Positions 48,553 through 58,359 are shown, counted from the stretch's first letter. The stretch is 64,000 nucleotides of DNA from Lederbergia sp. NSJ-179 (GCF_022867885.1 NZ_JALIFP010000016.1:26126-90125); one strand, 5' to 3'. Numbers and translations are program-made. Notes: generated by a model from the sequence alone, not told the origin.

Positions 48553-50370
48553 GTGGCAAGAATTCCTGAGGATAAGATTGCTGAGATAAAACAATCGGTA
48601 GATATCGTTGATATTGTCAGTGAATATGTTCAGCTTAAAAAACAAGGTCGTAATTTTTTTGGCCTTTGCCCTTTTCATGGGGAAAACACTCCGTCATTTT
48701 CTGTTTCACAAGAAAAGCAAATTTTTCATTGCTTTGGTTGTGGAATGGGAGGAAATGCCTTTTCTTTTATAATGGAAATGGAAGGAATATCATTTCAGGA
48801 AGCGGCCGAAAAAATCGCCACTAAAGGAAATGTAGAACTTCAAATAGATCCCGATACATTTAAGCATAAGGAAAGCAGATTACCCCCTGACCAAGCAGAA
48901 ATGATCAAGGCGCATGAATTATTAACCAAATTTTACCATCATTTACTCTTAAACACCAATGAAGGTGCCGATGCTCTTAAATATTTACTTGAAAGAGGTT
49001 TTACAAAAGAAAGCATCGAAAAATTTAATATAGGTTATTCTTTACCTGAATGGGATTTTGCTGTCAATTATTTAGACAAACATGGGTTTTCATTGGAGGT
49101 AATGGAAAAAGCGGGGTTATTAACCCGGCGGAGTAAAGATCAAGCTTTTATTGATCGTTTTCGAAATAGGCTTATGTTTCCATTACTGAATGAACAAGGT
49201 AAAATTGTGGCATTTTCTGCAAGAGCCATTACACCTGAAGATCAACCGAAGTATTTAAATACTCCAGAAACGGTGCTTTTTCACAAAAGTTCACTACTGT
49301 ACAATTACCATCATGCGAGAAGACATATACGTAAACTCGGGTTTACCGTATTATTTGAAGGTTTTGCCGATGTGATTTCTGCTGATCGAGCAGGAGTTTC
49401 AAATGGGGTAGCCCTGATGGGTACAGCCTTGACTGAACAACATATTCAGTTGTTAAAAAGATTGTCCAATAACGTCATTCTTTGTCTGGATTCTGATGAT
49501 GCGGGGGTTGAATCAGCTTTTAAATCTGGTTCCTTGCTTGAAAAACAGGGTATGACTGTTACAGTAGCGATACTGCCAAATCAACTTGACCCTGATGACT
49601 ACATCCATCAATATGGAGCTGAGAAATTTCGTGATGATGTAATAGGGAACGCCCAAACTTGGATGGCGTTTAAGCTATTTTATTTTCGAAGAGGAAAAAA
49701 TCTTCAAAATGAAGGAGATAGGTTGGACTTTGTCGAAAAAGCTATTATAGAAATAGGCAAGCTTGGGAATCCTGTAGAACGTGAAATGTATTTAAGACAG
49801 CTATCTGAGGAATTTTCTTTATCCCTTGAAGCCTTGTTGATGCAATTAAATGAGCTGACTCAAACGAAAGTTAGTAAGATGAATGGAGGACAAGCTCAGG
49901 AGAGGGTAAAGGAAACGACGTCTAGGACAGAGGTTCACAGACAGCCTTTACCGGCAATCGCAGTGGCCGAACGACAACTAATTGCGAAAATGATGCAACA
50001 TAAGGAATTAGTTTACCGAATCATGGAAATGATGGGGGAAGGTACATTCCATTATGACGAGCATCAAGCGATTGTGACATACCTGCTCGGCTACTATGAA
50101 GAAGGACATACCCCAGATCCTGGTTTATTTATGAACTATCTGCCGGATCGCAAGTTACGGAAAATTGTTTCTGAAATAGAAATGTTGACGGTTGATTATG
50201 AATATAGTGAGAAAGAATTACATGATTATGTGTGTCATGTGTTGAAATATCCGAAATTGTTAAAGATAAAAGAAAAGCAGGCAGAACAAAAAGCGGCTGA
50301 ACGAAAAAAAGAATTTGCAAAGGCAATAGAATTGGCTAAAGAAATAGTAGAGCTACGCCGCTCTTTATGA
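48553..50370 (+). CDS. dnaG: DNA primase
   Basis: Makes RNA primers at the replication fork. The 605-residue protein has the zinc-binding [13 protein letters not shown] ... HCFGCGMGG, the DNA primase core, a TOPRIM domain ([16 protein letters not shown]) and a C-terminal helicase-binding domain. GTG 48553 behind GGAGATG gives [18 protein letters not shown], the family start; the frame opens at 48538. It lies in the yqxD-dnaG-sigA macromolecular synthesis operon. Confidence 0.95.
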   Translation: MARIPEDKIAEIKQSVDIVDIVSEYVQLKKQGRNFFGLCPFHGENTPSFSVSQEKQIFHCFGCGMGGNAFSFIMEMEGISFQEAAEKIATKGNVELQIDPDTFKHKESRLPPDQAEMIKAHELLTKFYHHLLLNTNEGADALKYLLERGFTKESIEKFNIGYSLPEWDFAVNYLDKHGFSLEVMEKAGLLTRRSKDQAFIDRFRNRLMFPLLNEQGKIVAFSARAITPEDQPKYLNTPETVLFHKSSLLYNYHHARRHIRKLGFTVLFEGFADVISADRAGVSNGVALMGTALTEQHIQLLKRLSNNVILCLDSDDAGVESAFKSGSLLEKQGMTVTVAILPNQLDPDDYIHQYGAEKFRDDVIGNAQTWMAFKLFYFRRGKNLQNEGDRLDFVEKAIIEIGKLGNPVEREMYLRQLSEEFSLSLEALLMQLNELTQTKVSKMNGGQAQERVKETTSRTEVHRQPLPAIAVAERQLIAKMMQHKELVYRIMEMMGEGTFHYDEHQAIVTYLLGYYEEGHTPDPGLFMNYLPDRKLRKIVSEIEMLTVDYEYSEKELHDYVCHVLKYPKLLKIKEKQAEQKAAERKKEFAKAIELAKEIVELRRSL

Positions 50371-50398
50371 TTTTATGCAGTGGATGTTTGTTACCACT

Positions 50399-50459
50399 AT
50401 AAGCGCGTGTTTCATGACCATCACACCACGCTTAAGTGATGGCCAACACCGTGTTGGCC
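50399..50459 (+). promoter_or_regulatory. Paired hairpins in the dnaG-sigA leader
   Basis: The first hairpin pairs TAAGCG (near 50399) with CGCTTA (near 50430). The second is a perfect GGCCAACAC-C-GTGTTGGCC at 50441-50459, ending 23 bases before sigA. There is no T run, so they are more likely an mRNA processing or stability site that lets sigA be uncoupled from dnaG. Confidence 0.5.
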
Positions 50460-50482
50460 CAATGTTGGAAGGAGGAAAATCC

Positions 50483-51613
50483 ATGGCTGAAAAATCAGCT
50501 CGTTCCAATGAGACTGATCTTGAACTCACCGTAGACCAAGCAAAAGAACAATTAATTGAGCAAGGGAAAAAAGTTGGAACCTTAACATACGAAAAGATTG
50601 GAGAAAAACTAGGTCATTTTGAGTTGGACTCTGATCAATTAGATGAATTCTATGAGCATTTGACGGACCAAGGGGTAGAATTGCTGGAAGATTCAGATGA
50701 GGACGCAGATCCGAATGTGAGTGATATCCAAAAAGAAGACGAGGAAGAATTTGATTTAAATGATTTAAGTGTCCCTCCCGGTGTAAAAATTAATGACCCA
50801 GTAAGAATGTACCTTAAAGAAATTGGGCGTGTAGACCTTCTATCAGCCGAAGAAGAAGTAGAACTGGCTAAACGGATTGAACAGGGTGATGAGGAAGCAA
50901 AGAAACGATTAGCTGAAGCAAATTTACGGCTTGTTGTCAGTATTGCGAAACGCTATGTTGGCCGTGGAATGTTATTTCTCGATTTGATCCAGGAGGGGAA
51001 TATGGGGCTAATCAAAGCGGTCGAAAAATTTGATTATGATAAAGGTTTTAAATTCAGTACGTATGCAACCTGGTGGATTCGCCAAGCGATTACGAGAGCT
51101 ATTGCTGACCAGGCAAGAACAATTCGGATTCCTGTCCATATGGTTGAAACGATTAATAAACTTATTCGGGTACAACGCCAATTACTCCAAGATTTGGGTC
51201 GTGAACCTACACCAGAAGAAATCGCAGAAGAAATGGATATGACACCGGATAAAGTTCGTGAAATCCTGAAAATCGCACAAGAACCTGTTTCTTTAGAAAC
51301 ACCGATTGGGGAAGAGGATGATTCCCATTTAGGTGATTTTATTGAAGATCAGGAAGCTACATCTCCATCAGAGCATGCCGCGTATGAACTTTTAAAGGAG
51401 CAATTAGAAGATGTACTTGACACATTGACAGATCGAGAAGAAAATGTGCTTAGGCTTCGTTTTGGCCTGGATGATGGTCGCACACGCACACTCGAAGAAG
51501 TCGGAAAAGTATTTGGAGTAACGAGAGAGCGTATTAGACAAATTGAAGCAAAAGCTCTTAGGAAACTACGACACCCTAGTAGAAGTAAGCGGCTCAAAGA
51601 CTTTTTAGAATAA
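50483..51613 (+). CDS. sigA: RNA polymerase primary sigma factor SigA
   Basis: A 376-residue housekeeping sigma factor. Region 1.1 is acidic (about 1-95), followed by region 1.2 ([20 protein letters not shown]), region 2 ([32 protein letters not shown]), region 3 and region 4 with the helix-turn-helix [23 protein letters not shown] 50483 follows GGAGGAAAA; the frame runs back into dnaG's end. Confidence 0.98.
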   Translation: MAEKSARSNETDLELTVDQAKEQLIEQGKKVGTLTYEKIGEKLGHFELDSDQLDEFYEHLTDQGVELLEDSDEDADPNVSDIQKEDEEEFDLNDLSVPPGVKINDPVRMYLKEIGRVDLLSAEEEVELAKRIEQGDEEAKKRLAEANLRLVVSIAKRYVGRGMLFLDLIQEGNMGLIKAVEKFDYDKGFKFSTYATWWIRQAITRAIADQARTIRIPVHMVETINKLIRVQRQLLQDLGREPTPEEIAEEMDMTPDKVREILKIAQEPVSLETPIGEEDDSHLGDFIEDQEATSPSEHAAYELLKEQLEDVLDTLTDREENVLRLRFGLDDGRTRTLEEVGKVFGVTRERIRQIEAKALRKLRHPSRSKRLKDFLE

Positions 51614-51624
51614 TCCCGATTACT

Positions 51625-51668
51625 AATGGTTTACTTCTGTTTTCGGAAGTAAGCTTTTCTTTTTTTAA
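51625..51668 (+). terminator. Terminator of the sigA operon
   Basis: The stem TTTACTTC/GGAAGTAAG with a TGTTTTC loop is followed by CTTTTCTTTTTTT. Confidence 0.8.
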
Positions 51669-51700
51669 ATGCAAAAATAAAAGTGAGGCGGCGGCTACCA

Positions 51701-52240
51701 TTGAAGGATGAGAAAAAAAACATCCTGTTAAACGAATTTTATTTTTGGAAAGAGCATAAAATGCTTCCCGAACATTACTGTGATTATCTCATTGCGCTTT
51801 ATACGGAAGGAGATGAAAAGAAACAACAAAAAAAGAAATACAGAAACAAAAAGAAATTTCAATTCGAACTCCTTTTTTATTTGCTGCTTTTGATCATGAT
51901 AGCAGTGATGGCTGTAATAACATATATTACAGCTATTTCATTCGGAATGCAAACGCTATTCCTGTCAACTTTTGTCGTCCTCCTTTTTATTATATGGTTT
52001 TATTTTCGGCAGAACAAGATCAATGCCATGTCTGTTTACATGACAGCTGCTTTTCTATTCCTTTTATACACCGTTCAAATCAATGATGCCTTTTTTGATC
52101 ATGCATCGATCAGTTTATATTGGCTTCTACTCATCAATTGTTTCATTTGGGTAGTGGCGGGTATGATAGGAAAGCAGCTTTTCTTTAGTATTACAGGCTT
52201 ATTGGCTATAGTACTACTCATCGTATTCATTGTTATTTGA
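51701..52240 (+). CDS. Membrane protein of unknown function
   Basis: Not recognised by name. A 179-residue protein with an N-terminal cytoplasmic part of about 52 residues (EFYFWKEHKMLPEHYCDYLI, then a Lys/Gln-rich stretch) and about five hydrophobic helices. The N-terminal FWKEHKMLP motif recalls a small domain found in other Bacillus membrane proteins. The TTG at 51701 has GAGGCGG upstream; GTG 51683 is also open. It lies between sigA and cccA and is not in the B. subtilis order. Confidence 0.72.
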   Translation: MKDEKKNILLNEFYFWKEHKMLPEHYCDYLIALYTEGDEKKQQKKKYRNKKKFQFELLFYLLLLIMIAVMAVITYITAISFGMQTLFLSTFVVLLFIIWFYFRQNKINAMSVYMTAAFLFLLYTVQINDAFFDHASISLYWLLLINCFIWVVAGMIGKQLFFSITGLLAIVLLIVFIVI

Positions 52241-52382
52241 GCATCCGTTTTTGACTAATTCATGAATAAAGCATGACATTTCATATTAAAGCTTTTACTT
52301 TTTACACATTTCGAGTAAAATATAGATGTTTGAAGCATAATTGTTATTATATACATAGTGATTTTACAAGGAGGTTAAGATA

Positions 52383-52736
52383 GTGAAACGAAATCCACTC
52401 GTTCCCTATTTTTTAATTTTTGCATTGGGACTTGTACTCATGTTTTTTCTCGGGATAAAAGGGATTGGGGATGCTAAAGAAATTGCGAATGAAGCCGAAG
52501 GAGAAGGTGGCGGAGAAGAGGTCACTTTTGAACCTGAAGCATTTGCTAAAAAAACGTGTATAACCTGTCATGGTGAAAATCTAGACGGTGGTGCCGGTCC
52601 TTCCCTTCATGGAACAGGTCTTAGCAAAGAAGAAGTTGCCGATATTTTACAAAATGGTAAAGGCGCAATGCCACCTGGATTGGTAGAACCAGATAATATT
52701 GATGAAATGGCTGAATGGGTCGCAAATTTAAAATAA
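52383..52736 (+). CDS. cccA: Membrane-anchored cytochrome c-550
   Basis: A 117-residue cytochrome: one N-terminal membrane helix (about 7-28), a Gly/Glu linker, the heme site CITCH near residue 59, and GAMPPG holding the axial Met near residue 98. It carries electrons on the outer face of the membrane to oxidases. The start is GTG 52383 behind AAGGAGG. Matching gene order (sigA, then cccA) supports it. Confidence 0.95.
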   Translation: MKRNPLVPYFLIFALGLVLMFFLGIKGIGDAKEIANEAEGEGGGEEVTFEPEAFAKKTCITCHGENLDGGAGPSLHGTGLSKEEVADILQNGKGAMPPGLVEPDNIDEMAEWVANLK

Positions 52737-52743
52737 TAAATGG

Positions 52744-52785
52744 AGAAGGGTTCTTTGCATTTGGCAAAGAACTCTTTTAACTTTA
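52744..52785 (+). terminator. Terminator after cccA
   Basis: The stem AGAAGGGTTCTTTGC / GGCAAAGAACTCTTTT with a short ATTT loop is followed by AACTTTA. Confidence 0.8.
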
Positions 52786-52786
52786 G

Positions 52787-52850
52787 GCCTGCAGGACGCA
52801 CGTTACAAAGGCGTGGCGATTGATGTCGCGAATTTAGCCTTTGATCTTTA
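52787..52850 (+). repeat. Dispersed hairpin repeat (family C, copy 7)
   Basis: GGCCTGCAGGACGCACG, then AAAGGCGTGGCGATTGATGT and CGCGAATTTAGCCTTTGATC. Outer arms AAAGGC/GCCTTT and inner arms GCGA/TCGC match the module in the psd-sda gap. It lies directly before trmK, 16 bases from the ATG, and could be transcribed in its leader. Confidence 0.7.
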
Positions 52851-52865
52851 TAATAGGGTGATGGA

Positions 52866-53573
52866 ATGAATAGCGAAAAACTATCGAAAAGATTGGAAAC
52901 GGTTGTTTCTTTTATTGAACCAGGAATGAATATTGCTGATATCGGTTCGGATCATGCTTATTTGCCTTGCTATGCTGTGAGAAAAGGGTTGGCATGTTCT
53001 GCCATTGCGGGAGAAGTGGCAGCGGGACCTTATCAGTCTGCTCGTAAGCAAGTAAAGGCGGCAAAGTTAGCGGACAAAATTGATGTCCGAAAAGGTGATG
53101 GTTTAGCCGTTCTCCATTTGTCTGATAAAGTGGACTGTGTGATTATTGCCGGAATGGGGGGAGCTCTGATGACAGAAATTTTGACGGCCGGGAAGCACAA
53201 GCTTTCCTCTGTAAGCCGTTTAATCCTCCAACCCAATATAGCAGCCGAGAAAGTGCGCAAATGGCTCTATGAGCAAAATTGGCAGCTTATTGATGAACGG
53301 CTAATAGAAGAGGATGAAAAATATTATGAAATCCTTGTAGCGGAACAAGGAAATCCCGCCCTTCCTTATACAGATATAACGAAGGAGCTCCTTCTAGGTC
53401 CATTTTTATTAAAAAATAAAGAGAAGAACTTTAGGGAAAAATGGCGTGCAGAATTGCAAATATGGGAAAAGATTTTACAGGAGTTAAATAAAGCGGAAAA
53501 TAAGGAAGCAACTCGAGCAAAAAAAGAAGCATTACGGCAGAAAATTGAGATGGTGAGGGAGGAATTATCGTGA
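52866..53573 (+). CDS. trmK: tRNA (adenine(22)-N1)-methyltransferase TrmK
   Basis: A 235-residue SAM enzyme (formerly yqfN) that methylates A22 of tRNA. Motif I region is NIADIGSDHAYLP, and DCVIIAGMGGALM carries the family's active-site strand; the C-terminal part is a coiled coil. It overlaps yqfO by 4 bases. A trmK-yqfO pair is typical of Firmicutes. Confidence 0.94.
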   Translation: MNSEKLSKRLETVVSFIEPGMNIADIGSDHAYLPCYAVRKGLACSAIAGEVAAGPYQSARKQVKAAKLADKIDVRKGDGLAVLHLSDKVDCVIIAGMGGALMTEILTAGKHKLSSVSRLILQPNIAAEKVRKWLYEQNWQLIDERLIEEDEKYYEILVAEQGNPALPYTDITKELLLGPFLLKNKEKNFREKWRAELQIWEKILQELNKAENKEATRAKKEALRQKIEMVREELS

Positions 53574-54688
53574 AGCAAGTGAATGGAAGTCAAATTATTC
53601 AGTTGTTTGAAGAATTTTCACCGAAGAAATATGCATTTGAAGGGGATCCAATCGGTTTACAGGTTGGTTCTTTTCAAAAATCCGTGAATAATATTATGAT
53701 TGCTCTTGATGTGCTCGAAAATGTCGTCGATGAGGCAATTGAAAAAGAGGTAGATTTGATTATTGCCCATCATCCGATGATCTTCAGACCAATGAAAAAG
53801 ATTCAGACAGATCAGCCGCAAGGGAGAATAGTGGAAAAACTACTTAAGCATGATATTACTGTGTATGCCGCCCATACAAATCTTGATATTGCCAAGGGTG
53901 GAGTCAATGATATGCTCGCTCAAGCCTTACAGCTAGAAAATACATCTGTGCTTGTTCCAACATATGAACAAAAACTAAGAAAATTGGTTGTCTATGTTCC
54001 GGTTGAACAGGCGGAGCAAGTGAGAGCCGTCTTAGGAGAAGCTGGGGCTGGAGCGATTGGTGAGTATAGCCATTGTTCATTTTCAACAGAAGGGACAGGC
54101 TGTTTCTTACCTGGTGAGGGAACGAACCCACATATTGGGGAGCATGGAAAATTAGAAAGGGTTCAAGAAGTTAGAATAGAGACTGTTTATCCAGTAGAAT
54201 TCGAAAATAAAATGATCTCCGCTATGTTGAAGGCACATCCTTATGAAGAACCAGCCTATGATCTCTACGATCTTGCTTTAAAAGGAGAGGAACTTGGCCT
54301 TGGAAGAATCGGTCAACTGAAGGAGGAGATGTCGCTTCAGGAGTTTGCCTTGTTTACAAAAGAGGTGTTAGATTCACCAGGAGTACGTGTGGTTGGAAAT
54401 CTAGAAGATAAGGTAAAAAAAGTGGCTGTATTAGGCGGGGACGGAAATAAATACTTCTCCCATGCGAAATTCAAAGGAGCAGATGTCTATGTCACGGGCG
54501 ACTTTTATTACCATACGGCTCATGACGCCATGAATATGGGCTTAAATATAGTTGATCCTGGCCATACTGTCGAAAAAATCATGAAAAAAGGCGTGGCCGA
54601 GCGCCTACAACATTTATGTAAAAGCAAGAATCTTGCTGTTCATGTTTTTCCATCAGAAAGTGACACCAATCCTTTTAAATTTTTATAG
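53570..54688 (+). CDS. yqfO: Nif3-like dinuclear metal protein YqfO
   Basis: A 372-residue Nif3 protein. Metal ligands lie in LIIAHHPMIF, YAAHTNLDIA and GDFYYHTAHD. A PII-like (CutA-type) domain is inserted in the middle (about 125-230), as in long family members. It is annotated elsewhere as GTP cyclohydrolase I type 2; that activity is weak evidence only. GTG start in GGAGGAATTATCGTG. Confidence 0.93.
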   Translation: MKQVNGSQIIQLFEEFSPKKYAFEGDPIGLQVGSFQKSVNNIMIALDVLENVVDEAIEKEVDLIIAHHPMIFRPMKKIQTDQPQGRIVEKLLKHDITVYAAHTNLDIAKGGVNDMLAQALQLENTSVLVPTYEQKLRKLVVYVPVEQAEQVRAVLGEAGAGAIGEYSHCSFSTEGTGCFLPGEGTNPHIGEHGKLERVQEVRIETVYPVEFENKMISAMLKAHPYEEPAYDLYDLALKGEELGLGRIGQLKEEMSLQEFALFTKEVLDSPGVRVVGNLEDKVKKVAVLGGDGNKYFSHAKFKGADVYVTGDFYYHTAHDAMNMGLNIVDPGHTVEKIMKKGVAERLQHLCKSKNLAVHVFPSESDTNPFKFL

Positions 54689-54699
54689 GATCTAGAACG

Positions 54700-54745
54700 A
54701 TAAAAAACACAAAATTTACCAGTGAAATTTTGTGTTTTTTCCTTC
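54700..54745. terminator. Bidirectional terminator between yqfO and ispH
   Basis: The long stem AAAAAACACAAAATTT/AAATTTTGTGTTTTTT with an ACCAGTG loop serves both convergent genes. Confidence 0.9.
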
Positions 54746-55702
54746 CTATCTTGTTGTAAGAGACGTCTTCGTTATTTTCGGTAAAATTTTGTTTAATGGT
54801 ACTTTGTGTTCGCATTTCCATGTTGCTTCATCAGCAGGATCGAATTGTTCCAAGAATTTAATTACTTCTCGAACAATTGGCGTTGGTGTGGAAGCCCCAG
54901 CTGTGACAGCAACAGTTTCCGCCTTCATAAGCCATTCCATTTGAATTTCAGAAACATCTGAGACCCGATAGGCAAGAGTTCCTGCGATTTCCTTCGATAC
55001 TTGTGCTAAGCGATTGGAGTTATTGCTTTTTGGATCCCCAACCACAATTAACACATCTGCTTCACCCGCTTGATCGGCAACGGCTTCCTGTCTAACTTGG
55101 GTTGCCAAGCAAATTTCTTTATGTCGTTCCACTCGAGGATACTTTTCTTTCACTTTATCCATGATAAGCTGAACATCCCATTGACTCATCGTCGTTTGGT
55201 TGGTGACGATGATTTTATCATTTTCGATATTTAATGTTGAAACATCCTCTACCGTTTCAACAAGATGAACAATATGGGGAGCAACACCGACAGCCCCTTC
55301 AGGCTCGGGATGCCCTTTCTTGCCAATATAAATGACATCATAGCCTTGTTTTTCTTTTTCTTTAATTAAATCATGGGTGACAGTGACATCAGGACAGGTG
55401 GCATCAATCGTTGTCAGCCCTTTTTTCTTAGCCAGTTCACGAACTTCGGGTGAAACGCCATGGGCTGTGAAAATAACGGTTCCGCTCTTCACTTTTTCAA
55501 GAATCTCTTTTCGATTCGGCCCATCTAATGTAATGATGCCGTCTTCCTCGAATGCATCCGTAACATGTTTATTATGAACGATCATCCCTAATATATATAT
55601 GGGACGGGGTAAAGTTTTATCTAAAGCCGCATTTCGAGCAATGACCATCGCATCTACAACACCATAACAGTAACCACGCGGGGCAATTTTAATAACTTTC
55701 AT
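54746..55702 (-). CDS. ispH: 4-hydroxy-3-methylbut-2-enyl diphosphate reductase
   Basis: Last step of the MEP isoprenoid pathway: makes IPP and DMAPP. The 318-residue iron-sulfur enzyme keeps three Cys ligands, in GYCYGV (about residue 13), DATCPDVT (about 100) and EICLATQ (about 197), and the catalytic Glu-rich TNQTTMS block. It is convergent with yqfO. Confidence 0.95.
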   Translation of the reverse strand: MKVIKIAPRGYCYGVVDAMVIARNAALDKTLPRPIYILGMIVHNKHVTDAFEEDGIITLDGPNRKEILEKVKSGTVIFTAHGVSPEVRELAKKKGLTTIDATCPDVTVTHDLIKEKEKQGYDVIYIGKKGHPEPEGAVGVAPHIVHLVETVEDVSTLNIENDKIIVTNQTTMSQWDVQLIMDKVKEKYPRVERHKEICLATQVRQEAVADQAGEADVLIVVGDPKSNNSNRLAQVSKEIAGTLAYRVSDVSEIQMEWLMKAETVAVTAGASTPTPIVREVIKFLEQFDPADEATWKCEHKVPLNKILPKITKTSLTTR

Positions 55703-55789
55703 CCAAATCCTCCTGACTAGAGGCTTTAGCCTGTAATCTATTGAACTTCAACTCTATTATAAAGGACAATAATAAAAAAGCCAAACACA

Positions 55790-55943
55790 GGAGGCTAACA
55801 GGATATAGGTCAGAACGGCGTTGCGATTGTCGTCGCGCCCTTAGCCGTTAGGCCCACAGGATGTGGGTCAGAACGGCGTTGCGCCAGGACGGCGCGAACT
55901 TAGCCGTTCATCCATTAAACGGGCGCCTTGCGCTTTTCTCATC
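55790..55943 (+). repeat. Dispersed hairpin repeat: two tandem family C modules with family A/B end
   Basis: Two modules in a row. The first has outer arms AACGGC/GCCGTT and inner GCGA/TCGC. The second has the GGA-loop hairpin CCCACA-GGA-TGTGGG, outer AACGGC/GCCGTT and inner GCGCC/GGCGC. They end with GGGCGCCTTGCGCTTTTCT. Inner arms differ in sequence but keep pairing. It lies in the ispH-yqfQ gap. Confidence 0.8.
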
Positions 55944-56102
55944 AGGTGAGAAGGTATAAATTTAGGCTAATGCTGGATCTCGCTCCAGCGCCTAGCCCCT
56001 CGAGGTCAAATAACCCTGAACCTAGGAAGGGAAAGATCGCCCTTCCTAGGTTCAGGAACATTTGCTTGTCGGGGCTGAACAAGGCGCTTGCGCTTTTCTT
56101 AC
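55944..56102 (+). repeat. Structured intergenic repeat, family A copy 2
   Basis: Inner hairpin is a perfect 17 bp: CCTGAACCTAGGAAGGG (56015-56031) with its reverse complement at 56040-56056. The second stem AGCCCC (55994-55999) pairs with GGGGCT (56071-56076) and the outer AGCGCC with GGCGCT (56083-56088). The loops TCGAGGTCAAATAACC and GAACATTTGCTTGTCG are conserved in all copies. Confidence 0.85.
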
Positions 56103-56263
56103 GGGATAGGAAAGTATAAAAATTGGCTAATGTTTGGATCTAGCTCTAGGCGCCATCGGCTCGAGGTCAAATAACCTGAGACAATAAAAGTCAAGACCGG
56201 ACTTTTCTTGTCTCAGAACATTTGCTTGTCGCCGATAGGCGGGCGCCTTGCGCTTTTCTTATC
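56103..56263 (+). repeat. Structured intergenic repeat, family A copy 3 (covarying)
   Basis: Same frame as copy 2, but its inner hairpin is CTGAGACAATAAAAGTC (56176-56192) with GACTTTTCTTGTCTCAG (56200-56216), one mismatch. The second stem is ATCGGC (56155-56160) with GCCGAT (56231-56236). Stems differ from copy 2 yet pair; loops are identical. Confidence 0.85.
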
Positions 56264-56852
56264 AGGGAATATACAGTTTTGGTACAGATTCCCCCCTCTT
56301 CCGTTCCTTCGTACGGGGGACTGTCCCTGTCTCTTTATTTTTTTTCGTTTCTACTTTCCTATTTTTCTCCGTTTCCTGCTCCTCCGTCTTTTCATCCAGT
56401 ATATCCTCCAGCGATTGTTCTTCAGTAGATGTTGAAGTACTTTTGGATTCCTCATCCCCTGATGAAGAAGTTAATCCTTGATAGATTTTCCACATGGCTG
56501 GAAGATTTTTCACTATTGGTCCATATTGCTGTATAAGTGGTCCGATTTGTTGTGCTGTATTTAAAACATTCTGCGTTTTTCCTAAAAAGTTACCGATGGT
56601 TTGCGGATTTGTAATTCCCTGAAGAAAAGATGGTTGAGTTCCTCCGCCTCTTGCGAACATGGATGCGGCTTCAGGAGCAGCCTGTCTTGAGAATAATCGT
56701 GCCAATAACCCTCTATTCGCTGGTAGGTTCGGTTGTTGTCCGAAAGATGGCGTCCCCCTAGGGCCTGGACCAAACAGTCCTGATTGGCCGATATTACGTG
56801 CTGGCCATCCCATTCTTTGCGGCATCATAGGACCTGGATTACGTAATGCCAA
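56262..56852 (-). CDS. yqfQ: YqfQ / VrrA family protein
   Basis: A 196-residue protein with a Pro-, Gly- and Arg-rich N terminus (MALRNPGPMMPQRMGWPARN), a central hydrophobic helical part (ITNPQTIGNFLGKTQNVLNT) and a Ser/Thr/Glu/Lys-rich C-terminal tail. Relatives in Bacillus include repeat-bearing VrrA proteins and are often linked to spores. Function unknown. The C-terminal tail ends in repeat family A sequence, so the stop may have come from the repeat. Ribosome site AGGAGGTC. Confidence 0.75.
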   Translation of the reverse strand: MALRNPGPMMPQRMGWPARNIGQSGLFGPGPRGTPSFGQQPNLPANRGLLARLFSRQAAPEAASMFARGGGTQPSFLQGITNPQTIGNFLGKTQNVLNTAQQIGPLIQQYGPIVKNLPAMWKIYQGLTSSSGDEESKSTSTSTEEQSLEDILDEKTEEQETEKNRKVETKKNKETGTVPRTKERKRGESVPKLYIP

Positions 56853-56961
56853 TTAAATGACCTCCTTCCTACACCTAATTTATGCAAAAATCTAGGGAAA
56901 GTTTGGATAATCGTCATATCAGTTGAATGATATTTTTCATAACGTAAAATGGCAAGTATAT

Positions 56962-56990
56962 TTGTAGATCTAAGCTTTATCATATATAAT
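56962..56990 (+). promoter_or_regulatory. SigA promoter of cshB
   Basis: TTGTAG (56962-56967), a 17-base spacer, TATAAT (56985-56990); the cshB start lies 43 bases on. Confidence 0.7.
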
Positions 56991-57032
56991 TAACTATTTG
57001 AGATGATCCTTTTTAAAGGAAGTGAAAAAGTC

Positions 57033-58340
57033 ATGCATAATTTCAACCAGTTTCAATTCCATCCGTTTATATCGCATGCGATTGAACAGATGGGCTTTCG
57101 GCAGCCGACCGAAATTCAACAAAAAATGATCCCTTTGATTTTACAGGGTCATAGTGCGATTGGTCAGTCCCAAACCGGTACAGGAAAAACACATGCGTAT
57201 CTTTTGCCGATTATGCAGTTAGTCGATCCTGAAGAAAAACATGTCCAAGCGATGATAACTGTACCAACAAGGGAGTTAGCAGATCAAATATATCAAGAGA
57301 TTTTAAACTTATTACAATATGATGAAACGAAGTCCATTTCAGCTAAACGTTTTATTGGTGGCACTGATAAACAGAGGGATGTAGAAAAACTGCGAGTACA
57401 GCCTCACATCATTGTTGGAACACCAGGTCGGATCAATGATCTGATCCGGGAGCAGGCTTTATTTGTTCATAAGGCTAGAATTTTAGTTGTAGATGAGGCC
57501 GATCTTATGTTAGATATGGGCTTTTTACATGATGTAGATCAAGTCGCTGGTAGAATGCCGGAAGATTTGCAAATGCTTGTTTTCTCAGCGACAATTCCTG
57601 AAAAAATCAAGCCATTTTTAAAAAAATACATGGAAAATCCTAAATTTGAACAAGTGAATCCTGAAAAACAAGCGGCTGAAAATATTGAACATATTTTAGT
57701 TCCCCTTAAAAGTCGTGAAAAGATCGCACTCATTCATGATATGCTTCAATCTTATAATCCTTATTTGGCCATCGTTTTTGTCAATACTAAGCAGATGGCC
57801 GATCATGTGGCAGACCAACTCATTGAACGGGGGATGAAAGTTGGGAGGATTCATGGGGATATTCGTCCACGTGAACGGAAAAGAGTGATGAAACAAATTC
57901 GTCATCTCGATTATCAATATATTGTCGCGACTGACTTAGCAGCACGCGGAATTGATATTCAAGGTGTCAGTCATATTATTAACTATGAGTTACCGAAGGA
58001 CCTTGACTTTTATATTCATCGTGCAGGACGCACAGCAAGAGCGGGGAATAAGGGAATATCTGTCACCATCTATCAACCAAGTGATGAAGATGCTTTAGTA
58101 AAATTAGAAAAAATGGGGATTTCCTTTACCTATTTAGATTTCGAACGTGGTAATTGGGTAGAAAGTACTGATCGTAATCGAAGAAAAAAACGTCCGAAAA
58201 CTGCTTCTGAGGCAGAGCAAAAAGCAAGGCAGCTTGTAAGAAAACCAAAACAGGTCAAACCTGGGTATAAAAAGAAAATACAAAAACAAAGAGAACAGAT
58301 GGTTAGACGAGAGAAAAGCAAAAATCGAAAAAAGAGTTAA
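57033..58340 (+). CDS. cshB: DEAD-box RNA helicase CshB
   Basis: A 435-residue ATP-dependent RNA helicase (formerly yqfR) involved in cold adaptation and RNA turnover in B. subtilis. It has the Q motif (GFRQPTEIQ), Walker A (SQTGTGKT), VDEADLMLDMGF, SAT in FSATI and HRAGRTARAG in the second domain. The C-terminal tail is very basic (KKRPKTASEAEQKARQ, then KKIQKQREQM). ATG 57033 follows AAAGGAAGTG; the frame opens at 57003. Confidence 0.95.
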   Translation: MHNFNQFQFHPFISHAIEQMGFRQPTEIQQKMIPLILQGHSAIGQSQTGTGKTHAYLLPIMQLVDPEEKHVQAMITVPTRELADQIYQEILNLLQYDETKSISAKRFIGGTDKQRDVEKLRVQPHIIVGTPGRINDLIREQALFVHKARILVVDEADLMLDMGFLHDVDQVAGRMPEDLQMLVFSATIPEKIKPFLKKYMENPKFEQVNPEKQAAENIEHILVPLKSREKIALIHDMLQSYNPYLAIVFVNTKQMADHVADQLIERGMKVGRIHGDIRPRERKRVMKQIRHLDYQYIVATDLAARGIDIQGVSHIINYELPKDLDFYIHRAGRTARAGNKGISVTIYQPSDEDALVKLEKMGISFTYLDFERGNWVESTDRNRRKKRPKTASEAEQKARQLVRKPKQVKPGYKKKIQKQREQMVRREKSKNRKKS

Positions 58341-58359
58341 AATATAGGGGGAGTGGAGT

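Noticed and set aside
56208..56481. Plus-strand frames opposite yqfQ
   Set aside because: Phe- and Ser-rich translations are the reverse of the Glu/Lys-rich yqfQ tail and the end of a repeat; no start signal.
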